From Kangiella sp. (lineage in GTDB: Bacteria; Pseudomonadota; Gammaproteobacteria; Enterobacterales; Kangiellaceae), in contig NVVT01000031.1 in the NCBI GenBank assembly GCA_002733465.1, positions 1-11,910 on the forward strand: a stretch of 11,910 nt of DNA, given 5' to 3'. Both the position numbers and the translations under genes were made by a program. Each line of letters begins with the position of its first letter. Position 1 is the stretch's first letter. This document shows positions 1 through 6,233 of this stretch, in pieces. The notes below the pieces were generated by a model. The model did not search any database. It saw only the letters and a list, made by a program, of their open reading frames with translations, and had not been told where the DNA came from.

Positions 1-30
1 GGTATATTTAGTTTTAACTTTCTTGCTCAT
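1..30 (-). CDS. Start of an unidentified gene, cut by the window edge
   Basis: An ATG at 30 is preceded by AAGGAG with a six-base spacer, a strong ribosome binding site. Only ten codons (MSKKVKTKYT) are inside the window, so the product cannot be named. It is on the same strand as the upstream 31-codon ORF and the membrane protein gene, and is probably cotranscribed with them. A perfect inverted repeat at 40-72 overlaps the start of its Shine-Dalgarno sequence. Confidence 0.5.
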   Translation of the reverse strand, partial: MSKKVKTKYT

Positions 31-39
31 TTATGACTC

Positions 40-72
40 CTTAATTTCATTTATATTTTATATGAAATTAAG
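40..72 (-). repeat. Perfect 11-bp inverted repeat over a ribosome binding site
   Basis: CTTAATTTCAT (40-50) and ATGAAATTAAG (62-72) are exact reverse complements around an 11-base AT-only loop. In the minus-strand transcript the 3' arm ends in AAG, the first bases of the AAGGAG that serves the gene starting at 30, so a folded stem would partly hide that site. The stem has only two G:C pairs and may be weak. There is no U tract after it, so a rho-independent terminator is unlikely. Confidence 0.5.
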
Positions 73-80
73 TGTCCTGT

Positions 81-176
81 TTAGTGTAGCCAGATCAATG
101 CTCCCCAACTCCAACCTCTGATTTCTTCAGGTACAACCGAGTCTTTTCCCATTCCTGATACGTGTTTTTTTTCCAT
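81..176 (-). CDS. 31-codon ORF, possible truncated small membrane protein
   Basis: The ATG at 176 follows GGAGGAATT, an excellent ribosome binding site, so translation is likely. The product is 31 residues and ends abruptly. Its VPEEIRGWSWGAL stretch (residues 15-27) resembles, from memory, the start of small tryptophan-rich membrane proteins that continue into a hydrophobic helix. That helix is missing here, and the other frames downstream do not supply it. It may be a decayed gene or a genuine short peptide. It starts 39 bp after the stop of the membrane protein gene, with no attC between them. Confidence 0.4.
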   Translation of the reverse strand: MEKKHVSGMGKDSVVPEEIRGWSWGALIWLH

Positions 177-215
177 AATTCCTCCATAGTTTATTATTTG
201 TGTTTCAGTTTCTGA

Positions 216-1079
216 TTACGCAATTTCAATACCTCTAAGTGAAAGTTGATTGAGAAACTGTTCAGGTTTATCCAAGGAAATTGCTGCTTTTTTTCTACTC
301 TTACTAAAGCAAAGTGGTCCAAAAAATTTAATTGATGTGTCAAACTCGATAATAATATTCTTTTCTGAACCTAAAGGGGAAAGAAAATAGGCGAATCCAT
401 CAACTTTATCCTTATAAGTTATTTTTCGCGCTTTAATTATTTTCTTTAAAGGAATGTCAGATTTCCAGGATAGGCCTGAGCGATATTTTAGAAGTTTATT
501 ATCCAATTCAATTGGTCGGAATCGAATAGCCTGCACCTGAGCCAAATAGCATATTACAGACCATAAGGTTAGCAAGGTTACGACCCAAGCAAGCATAGGC
601 TCGTTTTTATTTTCAATAATGGCATGAATAAACGGTAAGGTCGGTAATTGCGCAATTGCAACAATCCAAAACATATCTTTTGCATTGCTTAATTTTGAAT
701 AACTAAAAGTGGTTGTTTCATTAGTCGTTTCTTTCTTTTCAAACTTCGCAAAAAAAGCATAATACAAAGTAAGTAATTCAACTTTAAGTATTTTAAACAG
801 TAAAGGCCATTTTAGAATTTTTCTTAATGCCGAATTAATAGAGCAATCGATCGAACTAAATTGCGTTTTTTCCAGCTCAAACAACTTAAATAATTTAGTT
901 AACACAAGATAATCGAATATAAATCCCGATGTTGTTACAAAAATCACTAAGGCTATTTGGTAGTTTAATAATTGATGCTCTTTTAACATCGAAATATTAA
1001 AAAAGGAAACGACAATCGCTAAACCAATTATGAACTTAACCTTCGCTCCTTTAACAGATTTTTGATAAATTATTTCCAT
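216..1079 (-). CDS. Membrane protein with PH-like C-terminal domain
   Basis: A 287-residue protein if read from the ATG at 1079, which has AGAGG seven bases upstream. An in-frame ATG at 1109 lies inside the attC core and is unlikely to be used. Hydrophobic segments at about residues 15-30, 42-60, 135-155 and 162-183 suggest four membrane helices. The remaining ~100 residues look like the bacterial PH-like domain of small membrane proteins, with an IIIEFDTSIKFFGPL strand pattern and a basic KSRKK turn, ending in ISLDKPEQFLNQL. No function can be given. It directly follows the attC at 1098-1163, so it is the first gene of the last visible cassette. No attC follows it; a short ORF begins 39 bp downstream. 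Confidence 0.75.
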   Translation of the reverse strand: MEIIYQKSVKGAKVKFIIGLAIVVSFFNISMLKEHQLLNYQIALVIFVTTSGFIFDYLVLTKLFKLFELEKTQFSSIDCSINSALRKILKWPLLFKILKVELLTLYYAFFAKFEKKETTNETTTFSYSKLSNAKDMFWIVAIAQLPTLPFIHAIIENKNEPMLAWVVTLLTLWSVICYLAQVQAIRFRPIELDNKLLKYRSGLSWKSDIPLKKIIKARKITYKDKVDGFAYFLSPLGSEKNIIIEFDTSIKFFGPLCFSKSRKKAAISLDKPEQFLNQLSLRGIEIA

Positions 1080-1097
1080 TAAAAAACCTCTAATTCT

Positions 1098-1163
1098 GTA
1101 TAACGCCAAGTATAAACGTCGCAGTGTTTTTTGCGGAGGTCGTCTTGCTGGTTTTTGTTATAC
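1098..1163 (-). repeat. attC site of the flavodoxin-fold cassette
   Basis: The ends GTATAAC (1098-1104) and GTTATAC (1157-1163) are exact reverse complements and fit the attC core consensus. The strand exchange point would be next to C1104. The interior holds AACGTCGCAG and a GCGGAGGTCGTC stretch that can pair imperfectly. Length is 66 bp. The stop codon of the flavodoxin-fold gene abuts the right core. Confidence 0.8.
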
Positions 1164-1724
1164 TCATTTGTTTAATTTTAATACCAAATTTGAGACCCTA
1201 ATTCCCAGATACTTGGCTGTTTCTAAATCGGCTTTGTCAACTTCTTCACCGTTACTTTGGGCAACCACACCCAATTGGCAACCTAGCCTGTTAATCGTGT
1301 TTTTACCACTACCATACGCCGAATCTATACCAACCCAATACATTCCATGTTGACTAGCTAACGTAAAAAAATACTGCAATGTAGTCGATTGATCGCCGTT
1401 CAAGCCGGTACCAGAAGTAATGCCAGCAGCTATTTTACCTGCCCATTCTTGAGGCTCCCATAGTTCGCTTGTGGCATCGGCGAAAGCTTTAAACTGAGCA
1501 GCGACACCTCCCATATAAGTGGGTGATGCAAATATTATTGCGTCACAGCTTTTTAAAGCATCTAATACACTCGCGTTTAAAAAACGACCCTCAACAATTT
1601 CTACACCCTCAATTTTATGAGAAAACACTTCTAGACCTATACTTTCAATTCCTGATATTGTAGCGTTAACTAATTCACCGGTAATATCTGTCTTTGTAAA
1701 ATATACTATTCCTACTTTAGCCAA
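1164..1724 (-). CDS. WrbA-like NAD(P)H-dependent flavodoxin-fold protein
   Basis: A 186-residue protein of the flavodoxin/NADPH-dependent FMN reductase family, expected to bind FMN and reduce quinones or similar acceptors in the cytoplasm. Visible features are the N-terminal strand and phosphate loop KVGIVYFTKTDITGEL (3-18), the ASPTYMGGVAAQFKAFAD stretch (66-83) that matches the SPTRFGNM region of WrbA, and a TSGTGLNGDQSTTL loop (103-116) followed by HGMYWVGI. I chose the TTG at 1724 because CAGGAG lies six bases upstream and the family starts at this strand. The in-frame ATG at 1784 sits inside the preceding attC. It is cassette 12 from attI. The physiological substrate is unknown. Confidence 0.82.
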   Translation of the reverse strand: MAKVGIVYFTKTDITGELVNATISGIESIGLEVFSHKIEGVEIVEGRFLNASVLDALKSCDAIIFASPTYMGGVAAQFKAFADATSELWEPQEWAGKIAAGITSGTGLNGDQSTTLQYFFTLASQHGMYWVGIDSAYGSGKNTINRLGCQLGVVAQSNGEEVDKADLETAKYLGIRVSNLVLKLNK

Positions 1725-1751
1725 AGCTTGCTCCTGTTTAGTTCCTACCAA

Positions 1752-1823
1752 ATATAACGTCGAGTTTTTTTCAGCTTTTAACAACAGTGAAGCAACTGTT
1801 AAAAATCTGAAACAACGTTTGAT
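1752..1823 (-). repeat. attC site of the TPR-protein cassette
   Basis: The left core is ATATAAC (1752-1758) and the right core GTTTGAT (1817-1823). The arms AACGTCGAGTTTTTTTCAG and CTGAAACAACGTT pair well, followed by TTTTAACA against TGTTAAAA. Length is 72 bp. The right core overlaps the TAA stop of the TPR gene. Confidence 0.85.
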
Positions 1824-2578
1824 TAGATTTTGTTTTTGGCATTGTGATTGGCTATTAAATCTGACTTTGCTTTTTCCACTAGTTCAACTCGCCAATTTTC
1901 ATGAGACTTATTTGTGGCATGAATTTTTAAACTCTTAATAGATTGTTCATAGCTATCCAGTGCCTTTTCAAACAAGTCGAATTTTTCAATATTTTTTCCA
2001 TGATTATATAAAACGATGCCTTTTGTCCGATCATACAACTTATGCTCTTTGGAGTTTTCTATCAAGTCCAAGGCCTGAACACTTAGTTCAATTGATTCTT
2101 TTAATTTCCCCAACTCTGTATAAACTAATGCTAAATTATCTAAATCAATGGCTTTGAAAATACTATCAGAATTCATATCTTGACTTAAAGCTACCGCACT
2201 TTTTAATAATGGTAACGCTTTTTCAAAACTCTTTCGTGATATATAAAAGTTTCCAAGTGTATTTTTGATGTTCCTTAGATGTAGCGCTTTATTTGCCTTG
2301 AGAGTTTCAGCAGAAGATAGTGCTTTCAAATAAAATTGTTCAGATTTATCATAAATTTTATCCGCCTGCGCCATTGTACCCAATGCTAAATAAGCTTGGG
2401 TGACCCTTGAATCATAAGGATCTGTTTTTTCAAGTTCTGGTGTGGCACTCAATAAACTTGGGATAGCGTGATTATACAGTCCCATTTTATAGTGAGACAA
2501 ACCATAATTCATATCTTCTTCAGTAGACTTACAACATACCAATGTAAGCAACAAAATAATTTGTACTAAAACTTTCAA
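1823..2578 (-). CDS. Exported TPR-repeat protein
   Basis: A 251-residue protein starting at TTG 2578, chosen because GGGAG lies five bases upstream and the predicted signal peptide begins there. Residues 1-16 are hydrophobic and end in LVCCKS, a weak lipobox-like stretch, so it may be a lipoprotein, but the residue before the cysteine is atypical. The rest is helical, with tetratricopeptide-like pairs at about 23-45, 62-92, 106-135, 146-174 and 189-217. Each has the alternating small and aromatic pattern and a central Y..LG..Y-type motif. TPR proteins scaffold protein-protein contacts; the partner here is unknown. It is the only gene in cassette 11. Confidence 0.75.
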   Translation of the reverse strand: MKVLVQIILLLTLVCCKSTEEDMNYGLSHYKMGLYNHAIPSLLSATPELEKTDPYDSRVTQAYLALGTMAQADKIYDKSEQFYLKALSSAETLKANKALHLRNIKNTLGNFYISRKSFEKALPLLKSAVALSQDMNSDSIFKAIDLDNLALVYTELGKLKESIELSVQALDLIENSKEHKLYDRTKGIVLYNHGKNIEKFDLFEKALDSYEQSIKSLKIHATNKSHENWRVELVEKAKSDLIANHNAKNKI

Positions 2579-2594
2579 TTTATCTCCCTATGAA

Positions 2595-2659
2595 ATCTAA
2601 CGCCAGTGTAATGCGAGAGGCATTCCTCCGCCGAATTGGCATTCACACTTTTATTATAT
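2595..2659 (-). repeat. attC site of the HigBA cassette, right core degenerate
   Basis: The left core ATCTAAC (2595-2601) fits RYYYAAC exactly. The right core reads ATTATAT (2653-2659), one change from GTTATAT: the invariant G is an A. The arms AGTGTAATGC and GCATTCACACT pair with a single extra base. Length is 65 bp. Confidence 0.72.
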
Positions 2660-2665
2660 CTTACA

Positions 2666-2959
2666 TTAGGCAACTGCGAATTTTACAGTATGAACATTGG
2701 CTAAGTTTATTTTTTGTTTAGCATGCCATAAATCAAAATTATCTTGCATTGCTAGCCAGCTTTCAGGAGTTCTACCAATAGCTTTAGACAAACGGAGAGC
2801 CATTTCAGGAGAAATTGCACTTTGCCCTTTAAGGATTCTGTTTAAAGTTGATGATGCAACATCCAACTGTGTAGCTAAATAGCGACAGCTCAAACCTGCA
2901 GGTTCGAGATAGACCTCGTAAATAAATTCACCAGGGTGAGGGGGGTTATACATGTTCAT
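2666..2959 (-). CDS. higA: HigA-family antitoxin
   Basis: A 97-residue antitoxin of the HigA/addiction-module XRE group. It should neutralise the HigB toxin encoded just upstream and repress their shared promoter. The N-terminus NPPHPGEFIYEVYLEPAGLS (5-24) is a hallmark of the family. A helix-turn-helix follows, with YLATQLDVASSTLNRILKG at about 27-45, then ISPEMALRLSKAIGRTPESW. The ATG at 2959 overlaps the TAA of higB by one base (TAATG), so the two are translationally coupled, with toxin first as in classical hig loci. GAGGA lies nine bases upstream of the ATG. Full length for the family. Confidence 0.9.
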   Translation of the reverse strand: MNMYNPPHPGEFIYEVYLEPAGLSCRYLATQLDVASSTLNRILKGQSAISPEMALRLSKAIGRTPESWLAMQDNFDLWHAKQKINLANVHTVKFAVA

Positions 2960-3237
2960 TAGTGATAGTCCTCATAATTTAAAATATAAGCGTTACCATC
3001 AGAGTATTCAAATGTAACGCGCCAATTACCATTAACAGATATCGACCAAATTCCATCACGACTTCCTTTCAAGGAATGCAATTTAAAGCCAGGTAAATCA
3101 ATATCTCCTATTTTTTGAGCCGTATCAATTGCGGTAAGTTGCATGCGTAATTTATTTTGATGATTTGTTTGAATGCCAGACGTACTTCCTGTTTCAAAAT
3201 ACTTTTTAAGGCCTTTATGCTTGAAAGATTTGATCAT
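2959..3237 (-). CDS. higB: HigB-family toxin, RelE superfamily mRNA interferase
   Basis: A 92-residue toxin, full length for the HigB/Killer family. These toxins cleave mRNA on the ribosome until neutralised by HigA. Recognisable parts are MIKSFKHKGLKKYFETG at the start, KLHSLKGSRDGIWSISVNGN (53-72), and the C-terminal NYEDYH that ends most family members. The ATG at 3237 is certain from the family's N-terminus, yet there is no Shine-Dalgarno sequence. The candidate -10 box (TATACT) ends only seven bases upstream, so the transcript may be leaderless. It is the first gene of cassette 10 and lies in array orientation. Confidence 0.9.
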   Translation of the reverse strand: MIKSFKHKGLKKYFETGSTSGIQTNHQNKLRMQLTAIDTAQKIGDIDLPGFKLHSLKGSRDGIWSISVNGNWRVTFEYSDGNAYILNYEDYH

Positions 3238-3243
3238 AAGAAT

Positions 3244-3272
3244 AGTATAGCGTGATGCGCATCGCTACGCAA
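3244..3272 (-). promoter_or_regulatory. hig promoter with palindromic operator
   Basis: Reading the minus strand, TTGCGT (3272-3267) and TATACT (3249-3244) are separated by 17 bases. The -10 matches 5 of 6 consensus positions and the -35 matches 3. Between them lies GATGCGCATC (3254-3263), a perfect 10-bp palindrome extending to 14 bp with one mismatch. Binding of HigA there would block RNA polymerase. The predicted start site falls at or next to the A of the higB ATG. Confidence 0.6.
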
Positions 3273-3277
3273 GAGAG

Positions 3278-3360
3278 ATATAACGCCGGTGTCATTCTTC
3301 AGCTTGCTTGCAACAAGCGGGAGCGCGTGGCGAGTGAGTGGTCAAATGCACATGATTACT
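3278..3360 (-). repeat. attC site of the first PsbP/Mog1-like cassette
   Basis: The left core ATATAAC (3278-3284) followed by GCCGGTGTCATT is clear. The matching right arm is AATGCACAT (about 3345-3353), leading into a poorly conserved core near GATTACT (3354-3360). The loop holds a small GCTTG/CAAGC hairpin. Length is about 83 bp; the right edge is uncertain. Confidence 0.65.
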
Positions 3361-3365
3361 AAACA

Positions 3366-3974
3366 TTATTGAGCTAAAACAACACTATTGAGTATTGTCT
3401 GAATATCTTTACGGCTACCTGTTTTTTCATCTTGCCTTGTCCCCGCTCCAATCATGAAAAAGAAATCACCTCTGGGTATAATCCACAGTTCAGATGTGGT
3501 TGGAAATTTTCTGCCATCTGGTATCTCTAACGAGTAATTAATACTCATATACGCGGCATTTAGCCCAGACACCCTTGTATCAATCGGAGGCTGAACAAGA
3601 GAGAAGTCTTGAAACATTTTCTGAAATTGGGGAAGCAAGAGATTTAATATTTTTTTCGGATCTACACCTTTAAGCTGTCCTAACGGTTTTATGTTAACTT
3701 TGAAACTTGGATTTAGATCATCAAATGGCTCGGGATATTTCATTATTGCAACCAAGGGAGCTGTTGAGTATTTGAGCATTCGCTGCTTAAATTTCTCATC
3801 GTTCAGTTTTATTTTCTTAATATTCTCTAAATTTTTTTCCGCAGTTATAAATTGCCACTCTGAGGGCTTTGTTAATTCAAACCCCACAGTTAAACTTTCA
3901 AATTTATTTGCCGAGCTTTCAGCAAGAGCAAAACTTGATAATAATGTGAGAACTAATAACTGGACTAACTTCAT
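3366..3974 (-). CDS. Exported protein, possible PsbP/Mog1-like fold
   Basis: A 202-residue protein with a clear signal peptide: hydrophobic residues 4-17, then ALA before ESSANK, giving likely cleavage after residue 18, so the mature protein is periplasmic. The mature part has the strand pattern VGFELTKPSEWQFITA, a central VAIMKYPEP and VNIKP, and a C-terminal FFFMIGAGTRQ followed by a helix ending in ILNSVV. That order recalls PsbP/Mog1/DcrB-like domains, but I assign it only tentatively. The ATG at 3974 has AAGGA six bases upstream. It is the sole gene of cassette 9 and shares architecture with the gene at 6612-7175. Function unknown. Confidence 0.7.
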   Translation of the reverse strand: MKLVQLLVLTLLSSFALAESSANKFESLTVGFELTKPSEWQFITAEKNLENIKKIKLNDEKFKQRMLKYSTAPLVAIMKYPEPFDDLNPSFKVNIKPLGQLKGVDPKKILNLLLPQFQKMFQDFSLVQPPIDTRVSGLNAAYMSINYSLEIPDGRKFPTTSELWIIPRGDFFFMIGAGTRQDEKTGSRKDIQTILNSVVLAQ

Positions 3975-3992
3975 GCGATTTCCTTATTTGGT

Positions 3993-4058
3993 ATTTAACG
4001 CCAAATTGAAATATTTATGCGTTTCTTTGTATGAATATTTTCCAATGCACTGTTTTGT
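3993..4058 (-). repeat. attC site of the small-lipoprotein cassette
   Basis: The left core ATTTAAC (3993-3999) fits RYYYAAC; the right core is GTTTTGT (4052-4058). The arms AAATTGAAATATTTATGCG and GTATGAATATTTTCCAATG pair over about 17 positions with few mismatches. Length is 66 bp. Confidence 0.8.
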
Positions 4059-4062
4059 AATA

Positions 4063-4458
4063 TCATTGCGCCCGCCACTCCAATTGCAATCTATCGACTT
4101 CAAATGATTTTACCGGAGGAAGCTCCCAATATACTTGGAATTCCATTTTATCATTTTTAGCGAGTTCAATAAAAGGTTCGTCGACAAGGTGGGATGCTAT
4201 AGAGTCTATGTATGTTCTACTTTCTCCCTTTTCGCCCACGATCAGGATTAAATCTCTATTACTAAATTCAATTGTATTATCTGATTTGTTAATAATTTTT
4301 AGAACACCGCTAACCTTATATTTGTACGGTTCTAGTTCTTGAGTATATTCTTTAGCTATTATTTCAAAAAGCACGCCATTCTTTTCAAGTACAATTTTCT
4401 TGCCTTGAAAACAGCCTAGAAGAATAAAAATAACTAGAAGTACAATTAACTTACGCAC
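4063..4458 (-). CDS. Small lipoprotein of unknown function
   Basis: A 131-residue protein starting at GTG 4458, which has AAGGA six bases upstream. Residues 4-15 are hydrophobic and lead to the lipobox LLGC with Cys16, so it should be lipid-anchored. The rest alternates strands: VLFEIIAKEY, YKVSGVLKIINKSDNTIEF, RDLILIVGEKG and DRLQLEWRA. This is the pattern of a small immunoglobulin-like beta sandwich, similar in style to DUF4352-type telokin-like domains, although I cannot confirm the family. Only gene of cassette 8. The stop lies four bases from the attC core. Confidence 0.72.
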   Translation of the reverse strand: MRKLIVLLVIFILLGCFQGKKIVLEKNGVLFEIIAKEYTQELEPYKYKVSGVLKIINKSDNTIEFSNRDLILIVGEKGESRTYIDSIASHLVDEPFIELAKNDKMEFQVYWELPPVKSFEVDRLQLEWRAQ

Positions 4459-4473
4459 TATCTTTCCTTATAC

Positions 4474-4541
4474 ACAGAACTATTTCGCATTTTCAGAGAA
4501 TGAGTCTTTTTTCCTGAATCTGCAACATGCGCTGGTTATAT
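4474..4541 (-). repeat. attC site of the NTF2-like lipoprotein cassette
   Basis: The right core GTTATAT (4535-4541) is clear. The left core is a weaker ACAGAAC (4474-4480). The arm TTTCGCATTTTCAG pairs with CTGAATCTGCAACATGCG apart from extra bases. Length is 68 bp. Confidence 0.7.
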
Positions 4542-4553
4542 GGTGGTAAATGT

Positions 4554-5057
4554 TTAATTTTTAGTTTTCATACTGCCGGATATATTTACAAGCTTCCATG
4601 ATCCTGACTCTTTAGACCAAACTTGAGTTCCGGCTCCTGAAGCAGATACCGTTTCACCTGATTTTAAAACAACTTCTGCAATATACTCGTTTACTAAAAC
4701 AGCAGTAGAACGGTTAATAACAGTGATTTTTACATTTTCAAATAGAAGCGACTCATATTTTTCAAGAAAATGGATTTGTTGGCGAAACATATTTTCAAAG
4801 TCACTGAAATTGTGGAATACACTGCCATCTTCATTCAGTGAAGTAAATTTTTCTTTATCTAAAAAACTCAAATAAAGTTCAACATTCAATGACTTTACAG
4901 CTTCAATTAATCCCTTAAAAGCTTGATTAACTTCTGACTCAATTTCTATTTCTGTTTTATCAGCTAAATCCATATCTTTTTGAACACATCCTGTAGTTAA
5001 GAAAAGTAAAGCTACTAACCCTATTGTTTTTAACATATTATTAATTTTAAACTCCAT
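4554..5057 (-). CDS. NTF2-like (SnoaL/DUF4440-type) lipoprotein
   Basis: Up to 167 residues, with a lipobox LTTGC at Cys24 after a hydrophobic stretch, so probably lipid-anchored. The mature part reads as an NTF2-like cone: a helix VNQAFKGLIEAVKSLNVELY, the FLDKEKFTSL segment, a helix around NFSDFENMFRQQIHFLEKY, then four strands ending in GAGTQVWSKESGSWKLVNIS, a W-x-L-V pattern near the C-terminus common to this fold. No enzymatic residues can be assigned. The start is ambiguous: ATG 5057 (GG too close upstream) or ATG 5036, which gives a more usual lipoprotein signal but has its GGAG about 15 bases away. Cassette 7. Confidence 0.72.
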   Translation of the reverse strand: MEFKINNMLKTIGLVALLFLTTGCVQKDMDLADKTEIEIESEVNQAFKGLIEAVKSLNVELYLSFLDKEKFTSLNEDGSVFHNFSDFENMFRQQIHFLEKYESLLFENVKITVINRSTAVLVNEYIAEVVLKSGETVSASGAGTQVWSKESGSWKLVNISGSMKTKN

Positions 5058-5069
5058 ACCTAATAAGCA

Positions 5070-5114
5070 ATATAACGCTTTGCTCAGTGACGTTTTACAT
5101 GCTGTTTGTTAGGA
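5070..5114 (-). repeat. Short attC site of the aquaporin cassette
   Basis: The left core is ATATAAC (5070-5076) and the right core GTTAGGA (5108-5114), overlapping the aqpZ stop. At 45 bp it is shorter than the usual lower limit of about 55-60 bp, and its arms pair only loosely. Position and cores support an attC, perhaps one that has lost part of a stem. Confidence 0.62.
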
Positions 5115-5810
5115 ATTATTTTCGGATTCAAACCATTTATAAACCACCCCAGCTAAAATGGCTCCAACTATAGGTGCTAGCCAAAAGAGCCAAAGCTGTG
5201 AAATTGCCCAGTCTCCCTGAAATATCGCAACAGCAGTACTTCTTGCTGGATTGACTGATGTATTAGTAACAGGGATGCTAATAAGGTGTATTAGAGTAAG
5301 GCCTAGACCTATAGCAATAGGGGCAAACCCTTGAGGTGCTCTTTTATCTGTTGCACCCAGAATAATAATTAGGAACATAAACGTCATTACAATCTCTGTA
5401 ACAAGTGCAGCTGTGAGGTTGTACCCGCCAGGTGAGTGCTCTCCATACCCATTTGATGCAAAGCCAGCGGTTACATCAAAACCTGCTTGACCACTAGCTA
5501 TGACATATAGAATTGCCGCCCCAGCGATACCACCTGCAACTTGAGCAATAATATAAGGCCCTAGTTCTGCTGTTGAGAATCTACCGCAAGACCACAGCCC
5601 AAACGAAACCGCCGGGTTAAGGTGACAGCCCGATATATGACCAATAGCAAAAGCCATTGTTAATACAGTAAGACCGAAAGCTAAAGAAACTCCCAGTAAA
5701 CCAATGCCAACATCTGGAAATGTGGCTGCAAGAACGGCACTACCACATCCTCCTAGAACAAGCCAAAAAGTACCTAGAAATTCTGCACCCATTTTTTTAG
5801 TTAATGTCAT
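5109..5810 (-). CDS. aqpZ: Aquaporin Z water channel
   Basis: A 233-residue inner-membrane channel, full length for AqpZ (231 in E. coli). It conducts water passively and takes part in osmotic adjustment. Six membrane helices and both half-helices are present, with the two NPA motifs at residues 65-67 (HLNPAVS) and 187-189 (SVNPARS). The selectivity-filter residues Phe45, His175, Thr184 and Arg190 occupy the positions of Phe43, His174, Thr183 and Arg189 in E. coli AqpZ, which indicates a water-selective pore rather than a glycerol facilitator. A Cys replaces Gly in HISGCH, just before the first NPA loop. The ATG at 5810 has AAGGAG six bases upstream. It is the only gene of cassette 6, between a ParDE cassette and a lipoprotein cassette. 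Confidence 0.95.
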   Translation of the reverse strand: MTLTKKMGAEFLGTFWLVLGGCGSAVLAATFPDVGIGLLGVSLAFGLTVLTMAFAIGHISGCHLNPAVSFGLWSCGRFSTAELGPYIIAQVAGGIAGAAILYVIASGQAGFDVTAGFASNGYGEHSPGGYNLTAALVTEIVMTFMFLIIILGATDKRAPQGFAPIAIGLGLTLIHLISIPVTNTSVNPARSTAVAIFQGDWAISQLWLFWLAPIVGAILAGVVYKWFESENNS

Positions 5811-5839
5811 TTAATGCTCCTTTGATTGCTTTATTATTT

Positions 5840-5944
5840 TTCTAACACCTCAAACACTGGCGTGCTGAAGTTGATGGCTTTTGTGCGTGTTTTTGCGCAA
5901 AAGGTGACCGCTTTGCCGCGTCCGCGTGCTTTGACTTGTTATGA
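5840..5944 (-). repeat. Long attC site of the ParDE cassette
   Basis: The cores are TTCTAAC (5840-5846) and GTTATGA (5938-5944). The arms TAACACCTCAAACACTGGCG and the complement of CGCGTGCTTTGACTTGTTA pair with few mismatches. The terminal part contains TTTTGTGCGTGTTTTTGCG and TTTTGCGCAAAA, almost the same as in the attC at 7193-7307. Length is 105 bp. Its right end also holds the -35 box of the parDE promoter. Confidence 0.8.
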
Positions 5945-5976
5945 GCTTTATACCATAATTAGGTATATATTGGTAT
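5931..5976 (+). promoter_or_regulatory. parDE promoter and operator
   Basis: TTGACT (5931-5936) and CATAAT (5954-5959) are 17 bases apart, each matching 5 of 6 sigma-70 positions. Over the -10 lies the inverted repeat TATACC (5949-5954) and GGTATA (5962-5967), with another GGTAT at 5972-5976, ten bases (one helical turn) from the preceding copy. Repeated half-sites of this type fit autorepression by a ribbon-helix-helix antitoxin. The -35 lies inside the cassette's own attC. Confidence 0.65.
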
Positions 5977-5990
5977 TTAGGAGATGAATT

Positions 5991-6233
5991 ATGGCTAAAA
6001 ACACAAGTATGACGTTGGGTAAACACTTTGACGGCTTTATTTCTCACCAAATTCAAAGTGGCCGCTATGCCTCGGCAAGCGAGGTTGTACGCGCAGGTTT
6101 GAGAGCACTTGAAGACAAGGAGAGCAAACTTGATGTACTGCGTCAAATGCTGACTGATGGCGAAGAAAGCGGTATAGCTGACTATAGCTATGACAGCCTT
6201 ATGACGGAACTTGATGACGAAAGTAATATATGA
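5991..6233 (+). CDS. parD: ParD-family antitoxin
   Basis: An 80-residue antitoxin. Residues 7-42 form a ribbon-helix-helix DNA-binding domain: the MTLGKHFDGFI strand and helix, then SGRYASASEVVRAGLRALED, the ParD/CopG signature. The acidic tail (residues 57-80) is the part that normally wraps the ParE toxin. AGGAG lies about seven bases before the ATG. The gene overlaps parE by four bases (ATGA), so the two are coupled. It lies on the + strand, opposite to the array, and has its own promoter with repeated half-sites. It should autorepress the operon with or without ParE. Confidence 0.93.
   Translation: MAKNTSMTLGKHFDGFISHQIQSGRYASASEVVRAGLRALEDKESKLDVLRQMLTDGEESGIADYSYDSLMTELDDESNI

Noticed and set aside
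1725..1784. N-terminal extension of the flavodoxin-fold protein
   Set aside because: It would begin inside the attC of the next cassette; the TTG at 1724 has a good ribosome binding site and fits the family start.
3691..4107. 138-codon + strand ORF
   Set aside because: It is antisense to the signal-peptide gene 3366-3974 and passes through the attC at 3993-4058.
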